DNA of 64,000 nucleotides from CAKSEI01 sp964403505 (GCA_964403505.1 CAYOFP010000003.1:66192-130191); one strand, 5' to 3'. Positions 8,100 through 16,652 are shown, counted from the first letter of the stretch. Notes: generated by a model from the sequence alone, not told the origin. Made by a program: numbers and translations.

Positions 8100-9162
8100 C
8101 GAGACAAACATTGACGTCAATGACCTGATAGAAAAGGAAACGGCAGATTTTGCCGGCACGGGCATAAACGATGTCCTTGAAGGCGTTGATGATTACGACA
8201 AAATATATTCGGATGATATCGACCCCGATGCGGTCGATCTGGCAGACGATCCCGATGTGGACGATATCGAGGCGGAGGTCGAGCAGTTAAGCTCGGCAGA
8301 GGATATGGAGAAGATGCTCTCGCAGGAGGGACTTTCCATTGACGACCCGGTCAGAATGTACTTAAAGGAGATCGGCAAGGTTCCTCTGCTCGATGCGGAT
8401 ACAGAGCTCGAGCTGGCACGCCGTATGTTTGAGGGAGACGAGAAGGCAAAGCAGCAGCTTGTCGAGGCGAATCTGCGCCTTGTCGTCAGTATAGCGAAAA
8501 GATATGTAGGAAAGGGAATGTTTTTCCTCGATCTTATCCAGGAGGGTAACCTCGGCCTGATGAAGGCGGTCGAAAAATTCGACTATGAAAAGGGATATAA
8601 ATTCTCGACCTATGCGACATGGTGGATCAGACAGGCGATCACCCGTAGCATCGCCGATCAGGCGAGGACGATAAGGATACCTGTTCATATGGTCGAGACG
8701 ATACATAAGGTATCGCGCGTATCACGTCAGCTTTTGCAGGAGTTGGGTCATGAGGCCTCTGCCGAAGAGATTGCCGATAAGATGAATATGACTCCCGATA
8801 AGGTGCGTGAAATACTGAAAATAGCGCAGGATCCCGTTTCTCTCGAGACGCCGATCGGCGAGGAGGAGGATAGCCATCTCGGCGATTTTATACAGGATGA
8901 CGATTCGCCTGCACCTGAGGAGGCTGTATCGTATACCGTGCTCCGGGAGCAGATCGTGGAGGTGCTCCACACCCTTACTCCCCGTGAGGAGGAGGTGCTC
9001 AAGCTGCGCTTTGGACTCAAGGACGGAAAGACCCGTACCCTCGAGGAAGTAGGAGAGGTCTTCGGCATAACGAGAGAGAGAATCAGGCAAATCGAGGCAA
9101 AGGCACTGCGTAAGCTCCGCCACCCGAGCCGTTCAAAGAGACTGAAGGACTATTTGGACTAA
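8089..9162 (+). CDS. rpoD: RNA polymerase primary sigma factor (SigA/RpoD)
   Basis: A 357-residue group 1 sigma factor. The acidic N-terminal extension is followed by region 1.2 (DPVRMYLKEIGKVPLL), region 2 with DLIQEGNLGLMKAVEKFD and FSTYATWWIRQAI, region 3, and region 4 ending with the helix-turn-helix TLEEVGEVFGITRERIRQIE. It directs transcription from TTGACA/TATAAT promoters, the type found across this window. The ATG lies within the end of dnaG, so the genes are co-transcribed. Confidence 0.98.
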   Translation: MMNDETNIDVNDLIEKETADFAGTGINDVLEGVDDYDKIYSDDIDPDAVDLADDPDVDDIEAEVEQLSSAEDMEKMLSQEGLSIDDPVRMYLKEIGKVPLLDADTELELARRMFEGDEKAKQQLVEANLRLVVSIAKRYVGKGMFFLDLIQEGNLGLMKAVEKFDYEKGYKFSTYATWWIRQAITRSIADQARTIRIPVHMVETIHKVSRVSRQLLQELGHEASAEEIADKMNMTPDKVREILKIAQDPVSLETPIGEEEDSHLGDFIQDDDSPAPEEAVSYTVLREQIVEVLHTLTPREEEVLKLRFGLKDGKTRTLEEVGEVFGITRERIRQIEAKALRKLRHPSRSKRLKDYLD

Positions 9163-9166
9163 TTGT

Positions 9167-9184
9167 AAATATATTAATATATTT
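9167..9184. repeat. A/T palindrome after rpoD
   Basis: An 18-bp perfect palindrome of A and T only (AAATATATTAATATATTT) directly after the rpoD stop. It could form a weak hairpin. It lacks the G/C stem and U-tract of an ordinary terminator. Confidence 0.4.
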
Positions 9185-9205
9185 GGGTAATATGAGCAAA
9201 AAATA

Positions 9206-9235
9206 TTGACATTACCCGACTTTGTAGTGTAAAAT
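9206..9235 (+). promoter_or_regulatory. Promoter of the 9291-11009 lipoprotein
   Basis: A perfect TTGACA at 9206-9211, an 18-bp spacer and TAAAAT at 9230-9235. The transcript would have a leader of about 50 nt. Confidence 0.8.
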
Positions 9236-9290
9236 ATTATAAGAAATTGTTTTTTGCAAATGCGAAGGACACGGGAGGAATATTCTGAAA

Positions 9291-11009
9291 ATGAAGAAGA
9301 AACTGATTTGTCTTGTTCTTGGTATTATGATGATTCTCACGGCTTTCACTGGCTGTGGAGAGTCCGAAACCAGTACCGATGACACGATATCCGGCAGTAA
9401 CAGAGCTATGACCCTGACTATCGCCACGACAAAGGGCGAAAACACAAGCGATGCCGCAATAGAAAGAGTGGTCAAGGCGATTAATGTTATAACCGAGGCG
9501 AAGTATAATACTCATGTTGAGTTCTATTTTTATACAAAAGATGAGCTCAAGGGAGCTATCCTCGACAAGGTCTCTGATATAGAGGAGCGCCTTAAGAACG
9601 GTGAGGGGCTTGCATCCGATAACTTTGACGAAGAGGCAGAGGATACCGTAATAGTCGATGATGAGACAGGACGTAAGACCACGATTTATCCCGAGGTTGA
9701 TCCTACACAGTTTGATATCATCTTGATCAACGGCATCGATGATTTTGCCGAATATATGACAAAGAATGTCTATATCGACGGTGAGGAAGAGGCAGGTCTG
9801 CTCGCAGAGCTGACACCCTCGACCCTTGTAAGACAGTACGTAGATTCGATATCGCTCAGATCTCCGAAGAATTACTACCTGAATTCATTTGTCGATGTCG
9901 ATGCCGGCACTTCCTATGCGATACCGAATAACCGTGACCTCGGCACATATACATACCTTGTTGTAAATAAGGAGCTTGCGGATAAGTATTACTATGATCC
10001 CGATCAGCTCTGCACATACGATAACGGCGGAACGAGCGCCGTGACGTCCCTCATGGCAGTAGAGAAGCTCTTTACAGAGGTGCATGATGATTACGGCACG
10101 CAGTATACTCTGCTCGCAAATAAGCCGAATAAGGATGCGATATTCTATACAGTCGATTCGGGCATACCGCTCGGAACCAGCATCTTCCTTGGGCCCGGCG
10201 TCACTACCACGACACTGCTCGAGGCTCCGCCGAAGAACCTTTACGCTTCCGATACATATAAGGCATATTACAGAGTGATGAATATGCTCAATAAGTGGGG
10301 ATGTATGCCTACGAACGAGGTCGCAGACCTGAATTCTAATTTTGTGGTGGCGTATGTTACGGGTAATGAAACATCCGTTGCCGGCATTGACAGAAATAAG
10401 TATTATGTAAATATCTGCGATACACCGGTTAAATCAAACGAAGTCATATTTAACTCCATGTACGCAGTGACAAAGTTTACAAAGAGCGTTGAGAGATCGA
10501 CCGAGATCATCGAGATGTTCAATACAAATGCAGATTTCAGAAATACACTTTATTATGGTGTAGAGAATATCGATTATATCAAAGATGCTGACAGTGGCAA
10601 TATTATCAAGATATCCAAGGATTGGGATATGGATATTTATGATACAGGTAACCTCTATCTGCTTGAGCGTTCTGAGGATCTCGGTGAGTATTACTATGCT
10701 ATGTCCGCAAACAATTGGAAGGCAGGTAAGGACTTAAACCGTGATGCCATCGTGGGTCTGCTGCTCGGATTCAATATCAAGCATTCCGATGAGTTAGATA
10801 AGAATATTGAGGGTCTGCGCAGAAAGGCTGCTGCATGGGATGCGCAGCTTATCAGTACGGACGGAGATGTGAATTCTGCGGTTTCTGCAGTAAAGGACGA
10901 GATGGATGCCTCTGCTGAGTACAAGTATCTTTGCAGTCAGGATGAGGAGTCAACGGCTCTGTCGTATCAATACCGTGCATGGTATAGCATTGTCGTTCCT
11001 GCACATTAA
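9291..11009 (+). CDS. Solute-binding-type lipoprotein of unknown ligand
   Basis: A 572-residue secreted protein. The signal peptide ends at a lipobox-like FTGC (Cys22), followed by a Ser/Thr-rich linker. The overall pattern (TLTIATT, DIILINGIDDFAEYM, LAELTPSTLV, YAIPNNRDLGTYTYLVVNKELADKYYYD) resembles family 1 extracellular solute-binding proteins of ABC importers. No permease or ATPase gene is next to it, and it has its own promoter and terminator, so it is an orphan lipoprotein whose ligand cannot be read from sequence. A GGGAGGA site lies about 11 nt before the ATG, slightly far. Confidence 0.8.
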   Translation: MKKKLICLVLGIMMILTAFTGCGESETSTDDTISGSNRAMTLTIATTKGENTSDAAIERVVKAINVITEAKYNTHVEFYFYTKDELKGAILDKVSDIEERLKNGEGLASDNFDEEAEDTVIVDDETGRKTTIYPEVDPTQFDIILINGIDDFAEYMTKNVYIDGEEEAGLLAELTPSTLVRQYVDSISLRSPKNYYLNSFVDVDAGTSYAIPNNRDLGTYTYLVVNKELADKYYYDPDQLCTYDNGGTSAVTSLMAVEKLFTEVHDDYGTQYTLLANKPNKDAIFYTVDSGIPLGTSIFLGPGVTTTTLLEAPPKNLYASDTYKAYYRVMNMLNKWGCMPTNEVADLNSNFVVAYVTGNETSVAGIDRNKYYVNICDTPVKSNEVIFNSMYAVTKFTKSVERSTEIIEMFNTNADFRNTLYYGVENIDYIKDADSGNIIKISKDWDMDIYDTGNLYLLERSEDLGEYYYAMSANNWKAGKDLNRDAIVGLLLGFNIKHSDELDKNIEGLRRKAAAWDAQLISTDGDVNSAVSAVKDEMDASAEYKYLCSQDEESTALSYQYRAWYSIVVPAH

Positions 11010-11026
11010 AGAAAGATAACAACAAA

Positions 11027-11060
11027 AACGCTCTGCATAACATATGCAGAGCGTTTTTTC
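11027..11060 (+). terminator. Intrinsic terminator after the lipoprotein
   Basis: AACGCTCTGCAT (11027-11038), a 5-nt loop and ATGCAGAGCGTT (11044-11055), extended by TTTT. Confidence 0.92.
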
Positions 11061-11072
11061 ATGCGTTTATAT

Positions 11073-11238
11073 TAAGGTAATACCGCATAATTCATGATAG
11101 CACACTTGCTTGCATATTTTCCGTCATACTTCACAAATCTCGTCGGCAGAGGCTCAACTCTTGCCTTCGCGATTTGTATCGTCTGACGAAAAATCTGACG
11201 GTGCAATTTCACCGTCAGATTTATGCAATATCGCCTTA
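11073..11238 (-). mobile_element. MITE-like element, family A, copy 1
   Basis: A 166-bp element. Its ends are imperfect inverted repeats of about 20 bp: TAAGGTAATACCGCATAATT on the left and, reading inward on the minus strand, TAAGGCGATATTGCATAAAT on the right. Both ends begin with TA, compatible with a TA target duplication as in the Tc1/mariner-IS630 group. The interior is about 75-80% identical by eye to the inverted copy at 20898-21072. The right terminal TTA (11236-11238) is the ychF stop codon on the minus strand. No protein-coding gene is recognisable inside. Confidence 0.8.
11187..11222 (-). terminator. Terminator-like hairpin inside MITE copy 1, downstream of ychF
   Basis: On the minus strand a perfect 13-bp stem (11210-11222 with 11191-11203) is followed by TTTTTC. 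It lies 14 nt after the ychF stop codon, so the element appears to supply the ychF terminator. Confidence 0.75.
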
Positions 11239-12330
11239 AACATTGAATCGGAAAAGTACGATATCTCCGTCTTTCATGACATAATCCTTGCCCTCGCTTC
11301 GGACAAGGCCTTTTTCTTTTGCGGCGTTCATCGTGCCGCATTCGACAAGCTCGTCAAAGCCGATGACTTCGGCCCGTATAAAGCCTCTCTCGAAGTCGGA
11401 GTGGATCTTTCCTGCTGCCTGAGGCGCTTTCGTGCCTCGCTGTATGGTCCATGCACGTACCTCTTTCGGACCTGCCGTGAGGTAACTGATGAGACCTAGC
11501 AGGGAATAGCTCTCTTTGATCAATCGGTCAAGTCCGCTTTCGCTTATGCCGAGACTTTCGAGAAATTCCTGCTTTTCTTCGGAGTCAAGCTCGGCGATCT
11601 CCGCCTCGACCTGTGCGCAGATCGGAAGTATTCCTGCGCCCTCAGCCTTTGCATGAGCGGCAAGCTTGTTATAAGCCTCGTTCTGCGATAGATCAGAGCC
11701 TACCTCGTCTTCGCCGATGTTTGCCGCATAGATCACAGGCTTAAGTGACAGCAGGGGAATGTCAGCCATGACTGTCATATCGTCGGCGGAATATTCGACC
11801 TCACGTGCGGACTTGCCCTCGCATAGCGCCGCCATGACCCGCTCGAGCAGTTCGAGCTCGGAGGCAAGCGTTTTATCGCCTTTCATGAGTTTTTTTGTGC
11901 GGTCGATGCGCTTCTCGAGCATTTCGATGTCAGAGAGGATAAGCTCCATATTGATCGTTTCGATATCACGCAGAGGATCAACAGAACCGTCGACATGGAT
12001 GATATCGTCATTTACAAAGCAACGTGCGACGTGTACGATAGCGTCAACCTCACGGATGTGGGACAGGAATTTGTTTCCGAGTCCCTCACCTTTGGACGCT
12101 CCCTTGACAAGTCCTGCGATGTCAACGAATTCGATGACGGCAGGCGTGTATTTTTCGGGATTGTACATTTGTGCGAGCACATCGAGACGACTGTCCGGTA
12201 CGGCGACCACACCGACATTCGGCTCGATCGTGCAGAACGGATAATTGGCGCTTTCAGCGCCGGCATTCGTTATGGCGTTAAAAAGTGTACTTTTACCGAC
12301 ATTCGGTAAACCTACGATTCCTAATTTCAT
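11236..12330 (-). CDS. ychF: Ribosome-binding ATPase YchF (Obg family)
   Basis: A 364-residue P-loop protein. The N-terminus has GLPNVGKS (G1), DIAGLVKGASKGEGLGN (G3 and switch region) and a coiled-coil insert around residues 130-170; the C-terminal TGS-like domain ends in the canonical FRFNV. YchF binds the 70S ribosome and hydrolyses ATP, with roles in stress responses and translation. Length equals the family norm. The stop codon TAA is formed by the first bases of a MITE end, without altering the normal C-terminus. Confidence 0.97.
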   Translation of the reverse strand: MKLGIVGLPNVGKSTLFNAITNAGAESANYPFCTIEPNVGVVAVPDSRLDVLAQMYNPEKYTPAVIEFVDIAGLVKGASKGEGLGNKFLSHIREVDAIVHVARCFVNDDIIHVDGSVDPLRDIETINMELILSDIEMLEKRIDRTKKLMKGDKTLASELELLERVMAALCEGKSAREVEYSADDMTVMADIPLLSLKPVIYAANIGEDEVGSDLSQNEAYNKLAAHAKAEGAGILPICAQVEAEIAELDSEEKQEFLESLGISESGLDRLIKESYSLLGLISYLTAGPKEVRAWTIQRGTKAPQAAGKIHSDFERGFIRAEVIGFDELVECGTMNAAKEKGLVRSEGKDYVMKDGDIVLFRFNV

Positions 12331-12372
12331 ATATTTTTAAATCTCCTTTATTTACGAGTGTTTAGACATAAC

Positions 12373-12401
12373 ATTATACCATAAAAGCGCTTTTCTCACA
12401 A
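12373..12401 (-). promoter_or_regulatory. Promoter of ychF
   Basis: On the minus strand TTGTGA, a 17-bp spacer and a perfect TATAAT (plus-strand positions 12373-12378). It is followed by an AAGGAGA ribosome binding site before the ATG. Confidence 0.8.
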
Positions 12402-12428
12402 TAGTTATGAAAAAAATTCTTGAAACAG

Positions 12429-12472
12429 AGATCAAAACAAAGACAGACAGCAGGAAATATCCTCTGCTGTCT
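12429..12472 (-). terminator. Terminator of the collagen-like operon
   Basis: On the minus strand AGACAGCAG pairs with CTGCTGTCT around a 10-nt loop (12445-12472), followed by the T-rich tract GTCTTTGTTTTG. Confidence 0.65.
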
Positions 12473-12524
12473 GCTGTGATGTGTATGTGCGGTTGATTGA
12501 TCGATCAATGTTTTGTTTGGTGTG

Positions 12525-12869
12525 TTAAATCAACTTATATTCACGATTGTAGCCGTCTACACACTCAAATGTACGGCAATCATCTCTCAAAACCGCTTTC
12601 AGAAGCCAGCCTACATCGATAGCGGCACGCTTGGCGGGATCTTTTATGGGATTGATATATTTGTGATACTCATAAATTCTTTGCAGAGGTGTGTCGCCCC
12701 AATCGCCGTTTCCACCGCCAAACAGGCGACGCACAGAGAAATATTCGCCGGGATTGTTTTCACAGAAGCTGTGAACCGCTCCCTTGATGTAGGCTTTTGC
12801 AAACTCAATGTCAATAGTGGAGAGTTTGGCAGAAGAGGAGAACACTCTTTCGTTTTTATTTTGAAACAT
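12525..12869 (-). CDS. Small protein of unknown function
   Basis: A 114-residue soluble protein that I do not recognise. It has no signal peptide or membrane segment. Visible traits are a hydrophilic N-terminus, a central NPGEYFSVRRLFGGGNGDWGD stretch split by glycines, and a C-terminal KRAAIDVGWLLKAVL segment. A GAGGTG ribosome binding site is well placed. It starts 14 bp after the stop of the collagen-like gene and ends before a terminator, so the two form one operon. A role linked to that surface protein is inference only; it could also be cargo of an integrated element. Confidence 0.7.
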   Translation of the reverse strand: MFQNKNERVFSSSAKLSTIDIEFAKAYIKGAVHSFCENNPGEYFSVRRLFGGGNGDWGDTPLQRIYEYHKYINPIKDPAKRAAIDVGWLLKAVLRDDCRTFECVDGYNREYKLI

Positions 12870-12882
12870 TGCTTACACCTCG

Positions 12883-15800
12883 TTAGTTATTAACATTACA
12901 CCAATCATTTGCATAAAACTCAACAGTAACAGTTACTGTGGGACGTTCACTTTGATCTCTAACATATTGAAACGGTTTTGTCATATATTTTGGCATTGTT
13001 GTAGAATCCGAAAAATCCAAGATAAAAGTTTTAGATTTATATTGTCCATTGTCATAGACAACACGAGTATATTGTAAAGTTGATGTACTGCTGTTTTCAT
13101 TAAGCTTTTTCCATCCGGTTGTTAATTCAAATGTCGCGCTAGTCAAAGCCGCTTGATAAAAAGCATACGATCGTATATACTTTATCGATTTGGGAATATT
13201 TATTTCTTTGAGACTATTGCAATAAGAAAATGCATAATGTCCAATTTCATTTATAGTATCAGGTATTACAATATTATTTAAAAATTTACAATTTGCGAAT
13301 CCCGAATCCGCAATTTTTGTTATAGCTTTTCCATTATATGTTTCTGGTATTATTATTTCGGTAGCTTTTTCCCCTTTTGGCCCCGCTGCAATACTATATG
13401 TTCCGTCAGAAAGTAATGCATATATAAACATATCATTGCTTCCGTCTATACTTATACTCCCCAAATTATCACTCGTCCCGTCGGTATAAGTAATCACAAG
13501 CTCGCCGTTGACAAGCTCGGTTTTAGCAATACCTCTGCCGTCTTTGCCGTCAACACCAGGATCGCCTTTGTCACCCTTATCGCCCTTTTCACCTTTTTCG
13601 CCGGTATCACCCTTGTCGCCTTTTTCTCCTTTGACATTGCCAAGGTTGTAAACAGAGTTATCGGTCATGAGAATGCTCAGATCGCCCGAAGCGGAGAGGG
13701 TAACGGTTTTAATACCTACGCCGTCAGCACCATTCGTTCCGTCTTTGCCATTTGTACCGTCCGCGCCGTTTGTGCCAACTACATTGCCGAGGTTTACCGT
13801 TTCACCGTTGGTATAGGTCAGCACCAGTTCACCGTTTGCATTGATTGCAGACTTGGAAATACCGATACCGTCCGTACCCTTGATGTTACCGAGATTGAGC
13901 ATCGTCCCATTTGTCAGCGTAACATTCAAAGCGCCCGCTTTAGAGATCGTGACATCGGCAATTCCAACGCCATCTGCCCCGTCTTTGCCATCTGCACCAT
14001 CTTTACCGTCAAGACCGTTCGCACCGTCTTTACCGTCGACGCCGTCTTTTCCGTCAGCGCCCTTGATACTGCCGAGGTTAAGGCTCGAATAATCGGAGAA
14101 TGTCAGCACCAGTTCGCCAAGGTCGTTGATCGCTACCTCTGCGATCCCGATTCCGTCTGCACCATCTCTGCCGTCTGCGCCATCCTTACCGTCTTTACCG
14201 TCGAGACCGTCAGCACCATCTTTACCATCGACGCCGTTTGTACCGTCTTTCCCATTTTCACCGACTGCTTTCACACCCGTTGAAGTCCATGTCACGCCGT
14301 TGTCGGCAGACACTTCCCATTCCTTGGTGCTGTCGTTAATGCGAATCTGCGGTGTGATCTCGTCCTTACCGTCAACACCGTCTGCTCCGTTTTCACCGTT
14401 TGCACCGACAATACCGCCGAGGTTTTGGGTCGTGCCGTCGGAATATGTGATCACGAGTTCGCCGTTTGCATTGATCTCTGTTGCCGCAACGCCGACACCG
14501 TCAACGCCATCTTTACCGTCAAGACCATTCGCACCGTCTTTTCCATCGATACCGTCTCTGCCATTCGCTCCGATAATTTTACCGAGATTTGCAATCTTAC
14601 CGTCAGAATAGGTGATAACCAATTCGCCGAGGTCATTGATCGCAGTTTGGGCTACGCTGATACCATCCTGACCGTCAGCACCGTCAACGCCGTCCTTGCC
14701 ATTCTGGCCGTCTTTACCGATAACTTTGCCGAGATTTACAGTCTTTCCGTCGGAATAAGTAATGATAAGTTCACCGTAAGAATTAACGGCAGTTTCAAAG
14801 ATTCCTATGCCATCCTTGCCGTCGACACCGTCTGTTCCGTCCTTACCGTCAGTACCATTGATCCCATCTTTTCCGTTAGTTCCATTAATGCCGTCAATGC
14901 CTTTTACAGTTCCGAGATTCATCGTTGTGCCGCTGGTCAGCGTAATTTCCAACTCACCACTTGTATTTATGGTAATATTATTGATGCCAACGCCATCCTT
15001 ACCGTCAACGCCATTTTTGCCGTCCGCACCGTCTTTTCCGTTTACTCCGTCAGCACCGACGATCACGCCGAGGTTTTGAATGGTATTATCGGAGTAGGTT
15101 AGCACGAGTTCGCCTTTTGCATTGATTTCAGATTTGATTACGCTGATACCGTCAGCGCCGTCTTTTCCATCTGTTCCGTTTTGACCGTCTATGCCGTTAC
15201 TTCCGATCACGATGCCAAGGTTAGAGGTCGTTCCGTTAGAATAAGTCAAAATAAGTTCACCGGAGACATTGATCTCAGAGCTTACAATACTGATACCATC
15301 TTTGCCATCCGCTCCGTTGATACCATCTATACCATTCAAGCCATCTTTGCCGTCGGCTCCATCTTTACCATCTGCTCCGTTGATTCCGTTTTTACCTGCG
15401 GCGCCGATCACATTTCCGAGATTGGCTTGCTGACCGTTGGAATAGGTCAACACCAACTGACCGTTTGCGTCAATTTCCGATTTTACAACGCTGACTCCGT
15501 CAGTACCGTTCCTACCGACGACTTTATCAAGATTGACACTTTGTCCGTCAGAGAAATTCAACACAAGCTGTCCGTCGGCATTGATATTCGCTGCGGTAAT
15601 TCCGACTCCATTCGCACCGTTTTTACCGTCAAGACCGTTCGTACCGTCTTTACCGTCCCTGCCATTCGCTCCGACCGCCTTGCCGAGATTCAGGACAGTA
15701 TTATCTGAAAGGGTAATGATCAGTTCGCCCTTTTCAGAGAATGCGGCTGTTTTAATGCTTGCGTTATCCTTGTTTGCCGCAGCTTCAAGGGCAGAGGCCC

Positions 15801-16092
15801 ACTCCTGCTCGCTGCCTGAATATCCGTTATCCACCGCAATCTCATATGCGGATTTGCCGCCGAGAGAATCGAGCCAATCCTGCATTGATCCATCATAGCC
15901 GTGTTGTACGGCGAGTTCATATGCAGACAGGCCGTTTTCGACCTTTGTGGCGGTTACCGTCGCATCGCCGTTCTTGTGTACAATATTTGCTACGATTGCC
16001 GAGATACCGATCATCAGCAGTAATGTAACAAGAATCAGTACGACATTTTTCCATATCTTTTTCTTTTGATTCCGTGTTTCCGTTTCGTTCAT
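12883..16092 (-). CDS. Membrane-anchored collagen-like repeat protein with BspA-type leucine-rich C-terminus
   Basis: A 1069-residue protein. A basic N-terminus and one transmembrane segment (about 17-38) suggest a signal-anchor with the rest outside. Next come two related SAYELAVQHGYDGS...W motifs (about 52-105). From about 110 to 890 there are roughly a dozen alternating units: a beta-like segment (GELVITYSDG ... NLG) followed by Gly-X-Y triplets rich in Asp, Lys and Asn (GKDGADG) and almost free of proline, which could form collagen-like triple helices. The C-terminal part (about 910-1000) has LRR_5/BspA repeats such as IVIPDTINEIGHYAF. It is most likely a surface adhesin or fibre. A divergent XRE repressor controls its promoter. 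The repeats invite length variation and assembly error. Confidence 0.85.
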   Translation of the reverse strand: MNETETRNQKKKIWKNVVLILVTLLLMIGISAIVANIVHKNGDATVTATKVENGLSAYELAVQHGYDGSMQDWLDSLGGKSAYEIAVDNGYSGSEQEWASALEAAANKDNASIKTAAFSEKGELIITLSDNTVLNLGKAVGANGRDGKDGTNGLDGKNGANGVGITAANINADGQLVLNFSDGQSVNLDKVVGRNGTDGVSVVKSEIDANGQLVLTYSNGQQANLGNVIGAAGKNGINGADGKDGADGKDGLNGIDGINGADGKDGISIVSSEINVSGELILTYSNGTTSNLGIVIGSNGIDGQNGTDGKDGADGISVIKSEINAKGELVLTYSDNTIQNLGVIVGADGVNGKDGADGKNGVDGKDGVGINNITINTSGELEITLTSGTTMNLGTVKGIDGINGTNGKDGINGTDGKDGTDGVDGKDGIGIFETAVNSYGELIITYSDGKTVNLGKVIGKDGQNGKDGVDGADGQDGISVAQTAINDLGELVITYSDGKIANLGKIIGANGRDGIDGKDGANGLDGKDGVDGVGVAATEINANGELVITYSDGTTQNLGGIVGANGENGADGVDGKDEITPQIRINDSTKEWEVSADNGVTWTSTGVKAVGENGKDGTNGVDGKDGADGLDGKDGKDGADGRDGADGIGIAEVAINDLGELVLTFSDYSSLNLGSIKGADGKDGVDGKDGANGLDGKDGADGKDGADGVGIADVTISKAGALNVTLTNGTMLNLGNIKGTDGIGISKSAINANGELVLTYTNGETVNLGNVVGTNGADGTNGKDGTNGADGVGIKTVTLSASGDLSILMTDNSVYNLGNVKGEKGDKGDTGEKGEKGDKGDKGDPGVDGKDGRGIAKTELVNGELVITYTDGTSDNLGSISIDGSNDMFIYALLSDGTYSIAAGPKGEKATEIIIPETYNGKAITKIADSGFANCKFLNNIVIPDTINEIGHYAFSYCNSLKEINIPKSIKYIRSYAFYQAALTSATFELTTGWKKLNENSSTSTLQYTRVVYDNGQYKSKTFILDFSDSTTMPKYMTKPFQYVRDQSERPTVTVTVEFYANDWCNVNN

Positions 16093-16130
16093 TATAATTC
16101 TCCTCTATATGAATTTGTATAGCTATTTGC

Positions 16131-16159
16131 ATTATATTACACAAATGTAGTTTTGTCAA
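16131..16159 (-). promoter_or_regulatory. Consensus promoter of the collagen-like operon
   Basis: On the minus strand a perfect TTGACA (16154-16159) and perfect TATAAT (16131-16136) are separated by 17 bp. One half of the inverted-repeat operator (16136-16146) overlaps the -10 box, so a bound repressor would block it. Confidence 0.88.
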
Positions 16160-16174
16160 CTCTATTTGTGTAAT
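16136..16174. promoter_or_regulatory. Inverted-repeat operator between the collagen-like gene and the XRE regulator
   Basis: ATTACACAAAT at 16136-16146 and its exact reverse complement ATTTGTGTAAT at 16164-16174, centres 28 bp apart. Each half overlaps a promoter of one of the two divergent genes. The layout suits a dimeric XRE repressor binding both halves. Confidence 0.7.
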
Positions 16175-16180
16175 TATAAG
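16153..16180 (+). promoter_or_regulatory. Promoter of the XRE regulator
   Basis: TTGTCA at 16153-16158, a 16-bp spacer and TATAAG at 16175-16180. Its -35 box overlaps that of the opposing promoter. A second TATAAT at 16194-16199 has no good -35. Confidence 0.6.
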
Positions 16181-16227
16181 AAATGATAAAACATATAATG
16201 TAGAATATAATAGATCGAGGTGATATA

Positions 16228-16596
16228 ATGAAATTTGGTGATATACTTAGGAGTCTTATTAACGACAGAAACATAACGCAAAAGCAACTTGCTTCAGATT
16301 TAAATATCGCACCATCAACGCTTGGAAATTATATTCAAGACAGCAGAGAACCTGATTTTCAGACATTAAAAGATATTGCAAAATATTTTAATGTAACGGT
16401 GGATTATTTGATCGATCACCGTTGTCCTTATACGCAAAGCAGACAGGAAGAAGAACTTCTGCGTATTTACCGTTCGTTATCACCGGAACAGCAAGAGCTG
16501 TATTTAGAACAGGGCAAAGCTTTTCTGAAAATTAAATCAAAAGAAAGTGCAAAATACTCGAACACGACTTCACAAAGTGGAAGTAACGCTGGCTGA
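16228..16596 (+). CDS. XRE-family transcriptional regulator
   Basis: A 122-residue protein with an N-terminal Cro/C1 helix-turn-helix: ITQKQLASDLNIAPSTLGNY (about 18-37), followed by the typical FQTLKDIAKYFNVTVDYLI. The C-terminal part has a short helical region (SPEQQELYLEQGKAFLKI) and a Ser/Thr-rich tail. AGGTGATAT precedes the ATG. It lies divergent from the collagen-like gene, and the shared inverted repeat suggests that it represses both transcripts. What lifts repression is unknown. Confidence 0.92.
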   Translation: MKFGDILRSLINDRNITQKQLASDLNIAPSTLGNYIQDSREPDFQTLKDIAKYFNVTVDYLIDHRCPYTQSRQEEELLRIYRSLSPEQQELYLEQGKAFLKIKSKESAKYSNTTSQSGSNAG

Positions 16597-16618
16597 TGTA
16601 TTTAATATAATGAAAAAA

Positions 16619-16652
16619 AGCCGTATATCGTCTGATATACGGTTCTTTTATT
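16619..16652 (+). terminator. Terminator after the XRE gene
   Basis: CCGTATATC (16621-16629), loop GTCT and GATATACGG (16634-16642), followed by TTCTTTTATT. Confidence 0.85.

Noticed and set aside
11110..11499. Plus-strand frame of 129 codons through MITE copy 1 and the end of ychF, and the similar frame in copy 2
   Set aside because: The similarity of the two translations comes from the shared non-coding element; the frames run into unrelated DNA on either side and have no ribosome binding site.
13841..15898. Long plus-strand open frames opposite the collagen-like gene, with Pro/Ser-rich or Thr/Val/Ile-rich translations
   Set aside because: They are by-products of the Gly-X-Y codon repeats on the minus strand; they lack ribosome binding sites and have simple-repeat composition.
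12883..16596. Prophage or integrative element
   Set aside because: No integrase, terminase, portal, tail or attachment-site repeats are present; only an XRE regulator is reminiscent of phage.
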